DNA from: Paeniglutamicibacter sulfureus | GTDB lineage: Bacteria; Actinomycetota; Actinomycetes; Actinomycetales; Micrococcaceae | Length of the DNA stretch: 64,000 nt | Assembly (NCBI RefSeq): GCF_030512175.1 | Contig: NZ_JAULBL010000002.1 | Span: 1,052,149-1,116,148, forward strand | Direction of reading: 5' to 3' | Part shown: positions 9,291 through 16,231 of the stretch, piece after piece | Position numbering within the stretch: position 1 is the stretch's first letter | Layout: each line of letters begins with the position of its first letter | Position numbers and translations under genes: made by a program | The notes under the pieces: model-generated | Database searches by the model: none | The model's input: the letters and a program-made list of their open reading frames with translations, nothing else | Told to the model about the DNA's origin: nothing

Positions 9291-9533
9291 ATGGCCACTC
9301 GCGATGCGGAGACGTCCCCCCAGCTGAAACCGTTTGAGAAAGTCCACAAGGACGGTAGCCTGTGGGCGCGCGGATTCACCCTGGACGGGGAAATCCACGG
9401 GGACTGGGAATGGTTCAGGATCGATGGCACCATGATGCGTTCCGGCCGCTTGGATCTCGGGCGCCAGGTGGGCATCTGGACGACCTATGACAAATCAGGG
9501 GTGCCCTACAAGGAAACGGATTTCGGCGAGTAG
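9291..9533 (+). CDS. Small MORN-like (YwqK-type) protein
   Basis: An 80-residue protein made of short W/G-rich repeats: DGSLWARGFTLDGEIHGDWE, then WFRIDGTMMRSGRLDLGRQVG and WTTYDKSGVPYKETDF. This resembles MORN or YwqK-type antitoxin repeats found in many small bacterial proteins. The ATG at 9291 is taken as start because the repeats begin soon after; the upstream in-frame extension to 9231 is low-complexity. Function unknown; no toxin partner is visible beside it. Confidence 0.65.
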   Translation: MATRDAETSPQLKPFEKVHKDGSLWARGFTLDGEIHGDWEWFRIDGTMMRSGRLDLGRQVGIWTTYDKSGVPYKETDFGE

Positions 9534-9626
9534 CCGAGGGGTAGGCGTGGACGCTTGGTCGGCCCGTCTGCGGGGGAGGAGCACTTGCCCCGGCCGGGCG
9601 CCGGAACGGGACCCCGTTAAACGAAA

Positions 9627-9673
9627 ATCGTGGGGTCGGTGCCGTTCCCCTCGAACGGCACCGACCCCACGAT
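9627..9673 (-). terminator. Rho-independent terminator of the osmC gene
   Basis: A perfect 21-base stem (9627-9647 with 9653-9673) around a 5-base loop. On the minus strand it is followed by TTTTCGTTT. It lies 16 bases past the stop codon of the OsmC gene. Confidence 0.9.
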
Positions 9674-9688
9674 CGGTTCATATGGACC

Positions 9689-10234
9689 TTAGCCGGCCGT
9701 GACCAGCTCTACACGGACCGGGGTCGGGTTGCTGAAGATGTCCAGCACGGGGCAGCGTGCATCGACGGTTGCCTGCAGCTCCTCGTAGCGCTCGCGGGTC
9801 TCGGGGCCATCGATCTTGACCGTCAGGCGCACCTCGCCGAAGCCCGGGCGGATGGTTTCCTCGATGCCGAAGAGGCCGCGGACATCCAGGTCGGCATCCG
9901 CATTGATTTCCAGTGAGTCGATCTTGAGGCCCAGTTGGTGTGCGTACAGGCGGTAGACGACGACCTGGCAGGAGATGAGGGCTCCGAGGGCGAATTCAAC
10001 GGGGCTGGCGGCCACGTCGTCCCCGGCCAGTGCCTCTGGCTCGTCGACGATAAAGCGGTGCTTGCCCGCGGTGATTTCGCTGGAGACGGACCCGGTGGAC
10101 ACTCCGCTGGCCTTGAAGGTCAGCGCCGCGCTGGCGGTGTTGGCGGCAATGCGCTCGCCCCAGGCGGCGCCTGCCGCGGTGAGCTTTTCGGCGCGAATCT
10201 CATCAAGGGTGCTGTCGATCAGGGTTTCGGACAT
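9689..10234 (-). CDS. OsmC family protein
   Basis: A 181-residue OsmC/Ohr-fold protein, a family of thiol-dependent (hydro)peroxidases. The pattern SPVEFALGALISCQVVVYRLYA contains the conserved second-domain cysteine; the other catalytic cysteine is probably in VDARCPVLDIFSNPTPV. The fragment DEPEALAGDDVAASP is typical of the YhfA-like OsmC branch rather than Ohr. The ATG at 10234 has AAAGGA upstream; an in-frame ATG at 10273 is less likely. It is single-gene, with its own terminator. Confidence 0.88.
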   Translation of the reverse strand: MSETLIDSTLDEIRAEKLTAAGAAWGERIAANTASAALTFKASGVSTGSVSSEITAGKHRFIVDEPEALAGDDVAASPVEFALGALISCQVVVYRLYAHQLGLKIDSLEINADADLDVRGLFGIEETIRPGFGEVRLTVKIDGPETRERYEELQATVDARCPVLDIFSNPTPVRVELVTAG

Positions 10235-10623
10235 GGAAGTTCGATCCTTTCGTGGTTGGCGCAGGCCTTGCACAACGCCATACTTACGCCGATCCGGTTG
10301 GGTGGCGTCGAATCTTCACCTGGCGCACCCCGCTATGACGAAGAGGGTTGCGGTCCAATCGACCAGGGCCGTGAATGATTGGAGCTCGTGATTCTGTCTA
10401 CGAGTGTTGCCGATTCCGTGGTGCCCGCGCAAAGCGCGTCCTTAACAAATCTTCACGATGAAACGGTCTTTCGTCGAAGAAGTGCCCGCTCGCTTGCCGA
10501 TTGGGGCCAAAATGGCGAATGAATCAAGGTGTTGGAGGCAGCCTGGCGAAGAAACCGTGCAGACTTCATCGGCCCCGTCCCCTCCAGATGGAGGGCCGGG
10601 GCCGAAAAATGGTTTCGCGCCGA
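10235..10623. other. Intergenic region with a hairpin, no gene seen
   Basis: About 390 bases between the OsmC and MarR genes. No coding pattern was recognised. At 10571-10603, GGCCCCGTCCCCTCC and GGAGGGCCGGGGCC form a GC-rich hairpin near the end of the MarR gene. The rest probably holds the osmC promoter. Confidence 0.5.
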
Positions 10624-11136
10624 TCAGCTTTCGCGGGGCGGGGCGTCGTTGGCGTTGAGCTTGGAGAGCAGGTCGGCGAAGCGCTTGATTTCCTCGGGGT
10701 CCCAGGAGACGAGCCGGTTCCTCAACAACTGGCGCGACGCCGCGCTCGAGGCAAGATAGCCTGCACGCGCGGGTTCGGTGATGCTGACCAGCATGGCCCT
10801 GCCGTCGCTCGGATCCGGAACGCGGGTGACCAGTTCCTTGGCCTCGAGCCATTTGATCATCCGGCTCATGGTCGCCTTGTCCACCTGGAGTTCCTCGGCA
10901 AGAATGATCTGCTGCTGGGCGTGCTCGCGCGCCAGGATGGACAGCACCTTGTAGCCCAGCGGCTGAAGTTCGGGATGGATCGCGGCGGCGCGCCTGCGGA
11001 TGGCCTGGCGTGCCTTGACGACCATGATGGAAAACTCTTTTTCCACGTCCTCGATCAATGGATCAAGGGTTGCGTGATCGGTTGCCGATCCCGGGTCGGG
11101 TCGGGATTCGGAGAACGGTGAAGTCATGGGAATCAT
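10624..11136 (-). CDS. MarR family transcriptional regulator
   Basis: A 170-residue winged-helix regulator. The DNA-binding part (about residues 55-120) shows LQPLGYKVLSILAREHAQQ, then LAEELQVDKATMSRMIKWLE and the wing D-P-SDGRAMLV, all standard MarR features. The start is ATG at 11136 or the in-frame ATG at 11127; neither has a strong ribosome site. There is no obvious target gene in the same operon; it stands between osmC and a VOC gene, both possible oxidative-stress targets, but no shared operator was found. Confidence 0.85.
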   Translation of the reverse strand: MIPMTSPFSESRPDPGSATDHATLDPLIEDVEKEFSIMVVKARQAIRRRAAAIHPELQPLGYKVLSILAREHAQQQIILAEELQVDKATMSRMIKWLEAKELVTRVPDPSDGRAMLVSITEPARAGYLASSAASRQLLRNRLVSWDPEEIKRFADLLSKLNANDAPPRES

Positions 11137-11404
11137 TTTAGTGGCGATCCGCCGATTCGAATCCCTCGCGACGTCGCGGTTGCCATTTCCGCGCGCCTGC
11201 GTTTTGCCCGCGTGGCGCGGCACCGTCCCGGGCCTGACCACGGTGTTGGCCGCGGCTGCTGCCCGCGAGTTCGATGCGGCGGCAGCTTGTCGGGTTGGCC
11301 ACCCGGCGAATTCACGGCAAACTATCGGTCCGAAGGCTTCACGGATCCGGATGTGACGGGCACAATTGCTAGTTGTTGAACACCGCCAAACGATGGAGAA
11401 CACC

Positions 11405-11836
11405 ATGGGCACGATTCTGAACCCGTACATCAGCTTCCGCGATACGGCGCGTCCCGCGCTCGAGTTCTACCAGTCGATATTTGGCGGTGAACTGGATTTG
11501 CGCCCCTTCGCGGACTTCGATTTCGCCAAGACCGGCAATCCGGAGGATGACAACAAGATCATGCACGGTCACCTGCGTGCACCGAACGGCCTGAACCTGA
11601 TGGCGGCCGACACTCCTGCCTCCATGGAGTGGAAGGGCGGCACCGCCATCTCCGTTACGCTCAGCGGCGACGACAAGGACGAGATGACCACGTATTGGAA
11701 GAAGCTCAGCGAGGGTGCCACGATCGGCGAGGAACTGGCAGAGGCCCCATGGGGCGACTCGTTCGGCATGCTCACCGACAAGTTCGGGGTTGACTGGATG
11801 GTCAACATTGCCGGGCCCGGCAACACGGGGCAGTAG
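11405..11836 (+). CDS. VOC superfamily protein (PhnB-like)
   Basis: A 143-residue protein of the PhnB/3-demethylubiquinone-methyltransferase-like branch of the VOC (glyoxalase) fold. The opening, TILNPYISFRDTARPALEFY followed by QSIFGGEL, and the late APWGDSFGMLTDKFGVDWMVN are diagnostic. Family members range from enzymes to antibiotic-binding proteins, so no reaction is assigned. The ATG at 11405 follows GGAG by 8 bases. Confidence 0.85.
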   Translation: MGTILNPYISFRDTARPALEFYQSIFGGELDLRPFADFDFAKTGNPEDDNKIMHGHLRAPNGLNLMAADTPASMEWKGGTAISVTLSGDDKDEMTTYWKKLSEGATIGEELAEAPWGDSFGMLTDKFGVDWMVNIAGPGNTGQ

Positions 11837-11889
11837 CCGCCCGTTCCGCCGGTGGGTGGGGGCCGAGGGCTCCAACCGGCATGGGTAAG

Positions 11890-11925
11890 TGCGTGGGTTA
11901 GACCCGGGGCGGTCTAACCCACGCA
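11890..11925 (+). terminator. Rho-independent terminator after the VOC gene
   Basis: TGCGTGGGTTAGACC (11890-11904) pairs perfectly with its complement at 11911-11925, then TTTTC. The rest of the 11837-12172 gap shows no gene and should hold the promoter of the next gene. Confidence 0.92.
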
Positions 11926-12172
11926 TTTTCGCGTCAACCACCCGCGGGAGACAGCCAACGAGCACAGGTGGTCCCGACTGTGGCCACCTCGCTTGGGCCA
12001 TGGCCATGTCGTGATGGCTGCCGAAGGCTGCACGGGTGCTCAATCCAGTCGAATAGGTGCAGCGGATCGACGACGCTGGCCCGTTCGGGCAGGGCTTTCT
12101 TGACCGACTATCCTCAGCAAACCAGACTCAACCGTAGTCAACACGGTATTTCCAGAAATGAAGGACGCCCCG

Positions 12173-13543
12173 ATGGAACACGAACTCGATCTCATAGTCA
12201 TCGGCTGGGGCAAGGGAGGAAAGACGCTTGCCGGAACCATGGCCCGTGCCGGGCACCGGGTGGCAATCATCGAGGCATCGCCGGACATGTATGGCGGCAC
12301 CTGCATCAACATCGGCTGTGTTCCCACCAAGGCGCTGATCCATGACGCGGACATCCGCCCCGGTAACGGATTCGACCCCGGCTACTTCGATGAGGCGGTG
12401 CGGCGCCGGGACAAGCTCAGCGCCGCGATGCGGGCCAAGAACTTTTCCATGCTGGATGGCCTGGATTCGGTCATCACCATCACCGGCAGGGCCAGCTTCG
12501 TCTCTCCGCGCCGCATCAAGGTCGTGGCCGGGGAAGAAATCCTCGAACTCGACGCCAAGCGGATCATCATCAACACCGGTGCCGTGCCCGCGATTCCGGA
12601 CCTTGACGGCGTGCAGATCGGCGGGCGTATCCACGACTCCACCACACTGCAGCACGCGCCGCTGCCCGGAACCCTGGTGGTGGTCGGCGGCGGATACGTC
12701 GGGACCGAATTCGCCTCCATGTTCGCGCACTTCGGTTCAAAGGTCATCGTGCTGGACCGCGGGCCACGGGCACTGAAAAAGGAAGACGAAGACATCGCCG
12801 CCGAGGTCCTGGGAGCGCTGAACGACGTGGGGGTGGAGGTGCGGGTGGGAGCCAGCGTGCAGCGCATCGGCCAGGACGCCGACTCCGCGATGGTGCACTA
12901 CGAACAGGACGGCCACGTGCGGGCAGTCGAGGCCGATGCGGTGCTCATTGCCCTCGGGCGCACCCCGGTCACCGATGGGCTGAACCTGGAAGCCGCCGGC
13001 ATCGAGCTCACCGAATCCGGGGCCATCAAGGTGGAGGAACGCCTTTCCACCAGTGCCGAGGGCGTATACGCGCTGGGGGACGTAAACGGCGGGCCGCAAT
13101 TCACCTACGTCTCCCTGGACGACAACCGCGTCGTCGCCGATGCCATCCTGGGATCCGGCCAGCGTTCGACCGCGGACCGCGTCGCGGTTCCCTACACCAT
13201 CTTCACCACCCCGCCGCTGGCTCGCGTCGGGCTCAGCGAGGACCAGGCACGCTCCCGGGGGCTGGCCATCAAGATCGCAGTCAAAAAGGTCGCCGAGATT
13301 GCCGCGATGCCGCGACCCAAGATCGTCGGGGACCCTCGCGGCATCATCAAGTTCGTGGTCGATGCCGACTCTGACCGCATCCTCGGTGCCGCCCTGATGC
13401 ACGTGGATTCCCAGGAAGTGATCAACCTGGTCGCCCTGGCCATGCGCCAGGGCGTCACCTCGGCCACGCTGCGCGACTCGATCTTCACCCACCCTTCCTC
13501 CACCGAGGCGTTGAATGAGGTGCTCGGGTCTTTCAACCGTTGA
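12173..13543 (+). CDS. rclA: RclA-like pyridine nucleotide-disulfide oxidoreductase
   Basis: A 456-residue FAD flavoprotein of the disulfide reductase family. The N terminus reads IVIGWGKGGKTLAGTMARAG, then MYGGTCINIGCVPTKALIHDA with the redox pair C44/C49. The unusual GWGKGGKTLA opening is that of RclA, the reactive-chlorine-induced copper/NAD(P)H oxidoreductase, not of lipoamide dehydrogenase or mercuric reductase. The second dinucleotide motif is VVVGGGYVGTEFASMF (about 160-175) and the C-terminal dimer domain ends with the HPSSTEALNEV helix. AAGGACG lies 6 bases before the ATG at 12173. There is no rclR or rclBC neighbour, so the physiological role is inferred from family only. Confidence 0.82.
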   Translation: MEHELDLIVIGWGKGGKTLAGTMARAGHRVAIIEASPDMYGGTCINIGCVPTKALIHDADIRPGNGFDPGYFDEAVRRRDKLSAAMRAKNFSMLDGLDSVITITGRASFVSPRRIKVVAGEEILELDAKRIIINTGAVPAIPDLDGVQIGGRIHDSTTLQHAPLPGTLVVVGGGYVGTEFASMFAHFGSKVIVLDRGPRALKKEDEDIAAEVLGALNDVGVEVRVGASVQRIGQDADSAMVHYEQDGHVRAVEADAVLIALGRTPVTDGLNLEAAGIELTESGAIKVEERLSTSAEGVYALGDVNGGPQFTYVSLDDNRVVADAILGSGQRSTADRVAVPYTIFTTPPLARVGLSEDQARSRGLAIKIAVKKVAEIAAMPRPKIVGDPRGIIKFVVDADSDRILGAALMHVDSQEVINLVALAMRQGVTSATLRDSIFTHPSSTEALNEVLGSFNR

Positions 13544-13608
13544 TAACCCTGCGGTCACGCGGGGACCCGGATGGTGTGGGCGACGGTTGCAGACCATAAG
13601 ATGAGAGT

Positions 13609-14001
13609 GTGCAAGACCTGCTGAGGAGCCTGGGACCCGCACTCGACCTCATTGGGTGGGTGGCGCTCATTGCCGCGGCCGGATTCTATGCCTTTGCCCT
13701 GGCCGAACGCCGCCGGGATGCGGGCTGGAAAACCGCCGACTACAGGATCGCCGTGCTCGAGGGGCAGGAATGCCTGGTCTTTCACACCGCCGACGGAACC
13801 ATCCGCAGCGAACTCCTGGTGCTCGAACGTCCACACCCTCCCGAGGGTGAGGCACTGGTCTACTACCGGGAAGACAAGACCGGATCCTGGCAACTGGAAA
13901 AGCCCCACTCACAGGTGCGCTTCCTCTATTGGACGGCCGCGGCCCTGGCAGCCGGATTCGTCCTCAGCAAGGTCCTGAGCATCATTGCCCACTGGAACTA
14001 G
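13609..14001 (+). CDS. Small membrane protein, unknown function
   Basis: A 130-residue protein beginning with GTG. It has one hydrophobic segment near the N terminus (about residues 12-30) and one at the C terminus (about 105-123), with a soluble part of about 70 residues between them, rich in charged residues (ECLVFHTADGTIRSELLVLE). No family was recognised. Its stop codon overlaps by three bases the stop of the sugar dehydrogenase remnant on the other strand. Confidence 0.6.
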   Translation: MQDLLRSLGPALDLIGWVALIAAAGFYAFALAERRRDAGWKTADYRIAVLEGQECLVFHTADGTIRSELLVLERPHPPEGEALVYYREDKTGSWQLEKPHSQVRFLYWTAAALAAGFVLSKVLSIIAHWN

Positions 14002-14440
14002 CCCAAGGATCCCATCGGTAGGGCGATGATCCGGGATTCGGCCCCCTCGTTGGTGGCCACCCACAATTCCTTGCCCACGACCAGCACATCCCGCAGGCGT
14101 CCCTCCTGCCCGGCCAGCATTTGGCGGGCGCCGGTGAGGGTGCCACCGGTCGGAGGTCCATCGCCGGGCAACGTCAATACTCAGAGCCTTTCGCCGCGCA
14201 GACACGCCACATACGCAACGTCCTCCGCAATGGCCAGGGCGCTGGGTGACCGGGAACCACCTGGGGCAGGTGGACCAATTCCGTCAGCTTGCCTTCTGGG
14301 CCAAGCGCCATGATCCTGGCGGTGTCGCGCTCGGAGTCCAGGATGCTGCCGTCCTGGCGGGCAACCATCGACCAGGGTGTATCAAGGCCGGACGCTTTGA
14401 GCTTCAGTCCGGCCTCGGCTTCGGCGCCTTGAAGGTGAGG
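13998..14440 (-). pseudogene. Remnant of a PQQ-dependent (glucose/sorbosone) sugar dehydrogenase
   Basis: Two ends of one enzyme survive. The N-terminal piece (about 14260-14415) encodes GLDTPWSMVARQDGSILDSE then RDTARIMALGPEGKLTEL, the first blade of a soluble beta-propeller sugar dehydrogenase. The C-terminal piece (13998-14225) encodes AYVACLRGERL, a stop, then RLRDVLVVGKELWVATNEG and RIIALPMG. The stop is TGA at 14183-14181 where the family usually has Trp (TGG). The middle of the protein is missing and the two pieces are in different frames, so it is not functional. It is probably the wreck of a periplasmic dehydrogenase of about 350-400 residues. Confidence 0.75.
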
Positions 14441-14657
14441 CTGCTGTAGGCGCTGATGTGCCCGGCGGTGCCCAACGTGCCCTTCGGGTCGTCGAGACAG
14501 TCAATGAGGAGGAATAGTGGACCGAATCGGACCCAGGGGCTTCCGCCCGTTGGGAGCGGGGTAAATGCTAAGAGATGATGGAAGGACACGATTTTCGTAT
14601 TCCCACCCTCCCTCGCGGTTCTTGCGGCGGTGGCGGGAGATCCAAGGAGGCACCTTC

Positions 14658-14996
14658 ATGAGCGAAGCCATCAACATCGGTTCCATCGACAGCATCGACG
14701 AAGGCGAAGCGATCGTCATTCCGTCCGAGGACAACGGGACTAAGGAAGACATTGCCGTGTTCCATGCCGAGGACGGCAACTTCTACGCCATCAATGACGA
14801 ATGCACGCACGAGACCGCCTCGCTGGCCGACGGCTGGATCGAAGGCACCGAGGTGGAGTGCCCGGTTCACGCGGCCAAGTTCTGCCTCAAGTCGGGTGCG
14901 GCGCTTTGCCTTCCAGCTACCGTGGGCGCCCGCACCCACAAGATCGAGGTCAAGGACGGCGAGCTGTTGCTCTACCCTGAAACCCCGGCAGTCTGA
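14658..14996 (+). CDS. Rieske-type ferredoxin of a ring-hydroxylating dioxygenase
   Basis: A 112-residue Rieske [2Fe-2S] ferredoxin. The cluster ligands are C49-T-H51 and C68-P-V-H71. It is very similar to the ferredoxin in the hca operon at 43576 (same start MSEAINIG, same spacing throughout), so it is a diverged duplicate. It would pass electrons from a ferredoxin reductase to a dioxygenase, but no oxygenase gene is next to it here. AAGGAGG lies 8 bases before the ATG. It is a single gene ended by a strong hairpin; it may serve another oxygenase or be a leftover of a larger cluster. Confidence 0.88.
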   Translation: MSEAINIGSIDSIDEGEAIVIPSEDNGTKEDIAVFHAEDGNFYAINDECTHETASLADGWIEGTEVECPVHAAKFCLKSGAALCLPATVGARTHKIEVKDGELLLYPETPAV

Positions 14997-15015
14997 CCCA
15001 CGCCCCGGATGAGAA

Positions 15016-15061
15016 AAGGCGGCGGCCGCTCCAGCCAATAAGCTGGAGCGGCCGCCGCCTT
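15016..15061. terminator. Strong bidirectional hairpin
   Basis: A perfect 20-base stem (15016-15035 with 15042-15061) around CAATAA, flanked by AAAA on the left. It ends the ferredoxin transcript and, on the minus strand, the DUF805 transcript, whose stop codon is 14 bases away. Confidence 0.88.
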
Positions 15062-15075
15062 GTGGTCTCTGGCGA

Positions 15076-15576
15076 CTATGCGGTCGGCTGGGTCGTCGGC
15101 CAGGCCTGCACCTTGTCGAAGCGCGCGCCTGCCGGGTTGGACGGCAGCAGCATCAGAACGATGATGGCCAGCGCGCCGAGGATCGGGATGAGGATGAGCA
15201 GGTACAGCCACCCGCTGAAGTTGCCGTCGTGCAGGCGGCGGACCGAGATGGCGATGCTCGGGACCAGGGTGGCCAAGCCGAAGAGAATCGTAATCACCGT
15301 TCCCGCCATCGCTCCCATGCCGGGATCCCCGGTGGCTGGATCCGCAGTGGAAATGCCGCCGACCGTCGTGATGATTTGTGCAACGATCGAGACAATGACG
15401 CTGAACAGGGCGACCCACCAGTATTCGCTGCGGCTGGCCCGGCCGCTGAAGGTCGCGTACTTCTTGAAGAAGCGCTGGATGGCCTCGCCGAACTTTGCTC
15501 CGTAGCGGGGCAGTTCCAGGCTGTTCTCGGTTGGGGTGGCGTAGGGGTTCTCGGTGGGGTAACCAGGGTATGACAT
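15076..15576 (-). CDS. DUF805 family membrane protein
   Basis: A 166-residue inner membrane protein. The signature is KKYATFSGRASRSEYWWVAL (about residues 38-57), followed by three more hydrophobic segments and the cytoplasmic motif SIAISVRRLHD, both hallmarks of DUF805 (YhaH/YhaI type). The first 25 residues are rich in Pro, Tyr and Asn. The family has no defined biochemical role. GGAGG lies upstream of the ATG at 15576. Confidence 0.88.
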   Translation of the reverse strand: MSYPGYPTENPYATPTENSLELPRYGAKFGEAIQRFFKKYATFSGRASRSEYWWVALFSVIVSIVAQIITTVGGISTADPATGDPGMGAMAGTVITILFGLATLVPSIAISVRRLHDGNFSGWLYLLILIPILGALAIIVLMLLPSNPAGARFDKVQAWPTTQPTA

Positions 15577-15925
15577 GATTCGTTTTCCTCCATTGAAGTG
15601 ATCAGTTCGAGCTTACGTGACACGCGGTACGTTGCCCAGCTGGACGCGCCCCTGTTGCAGGGCCCGCCGCGCCGGCGCCGATGGCCTGCACCGAGCACCA
15701 GCCGTCGTATTCGGTGGCGGCTCGAGCGGCCGAGCCGCTCGCGAAATCGGTGCGCGGCCGGCCGTGCTTGCGCGGCCGGGGTGCAAGTCCCCGGAGGGCT
15801 GGGCTCGGAGAATCCAAGGTCCGCTCGTGGACCTCGCGTGCCGCCCCCGCCTCTCACTCGCAGCCGGGCACATGCCCGGCCGACGAGGGTATGGCAAAAG
15901 TCGATACAAACGAAACGCCGTCGAA
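15577..15925. other. Gene-free stretch in a decayed zone
   Basis: About 350 bases of GC-rich sequence with many overlapping open frames on both strands, none with a recognisable protein. It joins the DUF805 promoter region to an orphan biotin-type promoter and a broken ferredoxin, so it probably contains unrecognisable debris. Confidence 0.5.
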
Positions 15926-15984
15926 TTGAGGGGTGTTCAAGAATTGGGTGTACGGTATTCCGGAAATCACTGAACAGTGTTCAG
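15926..15984 (+). promoter_or_regulatory. Orphan copy of the bioB promoter/operator region
   Basis: CTGAAC-AGT-GTTCAG at 15970-15984 is a perfect palindrome, and a degenerate partner TTGAG-GGGTG-TTCAA lies at 15926-15940. The two are 44 bases apart start to start, exactly as the two operator boxes upstream of bioB (23571 and 23615). The text between them, including GGGTGTACGGTAT-TCC, also resembles the bioB promoter. This is therefore a second, decayed biotin-type control region, now facing only a ferredoxin fragment. Confidence 0.65.
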
Positions 15985-16003
15985 GGCTCGTCTCGGGGCG
16001 CCG

Positions 16004-16155
16004 TGCACCGAGTTCGAGTGCCCGGTGCACGCCGCCAAGTTCTGCCTCATGTCCGGCGCGGCGCTGTGCCTGCCGGCGACCGTGGGCGCCCACACCCACA
16101 AGATGAGGTCAAGGACGGGGAGCTGCTGCTGTACCCAGGAACCCGAGCCGTCTGA
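16004..16155 (+). pseudogene. Truncated, frameshifted Rieske ferredoxin
   Basis: The sequence matches the second half of the ferredoxin at 14658. It starts at TEFECPVHAAKF (ligand pair C and H of the second half-site) and runs through ALCLPATVGAHTHK. A one-base loss near 16105 shifts the frame; the original end, EVKDGELLLYPGTRAV, follows in the other frame up to a stop at 16155. Similarity continues for about 30 bases past the stop. The first half, with the C-x-H ligands, is absent, so no cluster can form. Confidence 0.82.
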
Positions 16156-16231
16156 CCCACGCCCGGACGAGAAAAGACGGCGGCCGCGGCGGTGGCGCAG
16201 GGGATGTTCGCCGATGGACGATCGGGTGGTC

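Noticed and set aside
10449-10486. Imperfect repeat TCTTCACGATGAAA / TTTCGTCGAAGA upstream of osmC
   Set aside because: Needs gaps to align; not convincing as an operator.
15775-15810. GGTGCAAGTCCCC, resembling a tRNA T-arm
   Set aside because: No acceptor stem, D-arm or anticodon arm can be built around it.
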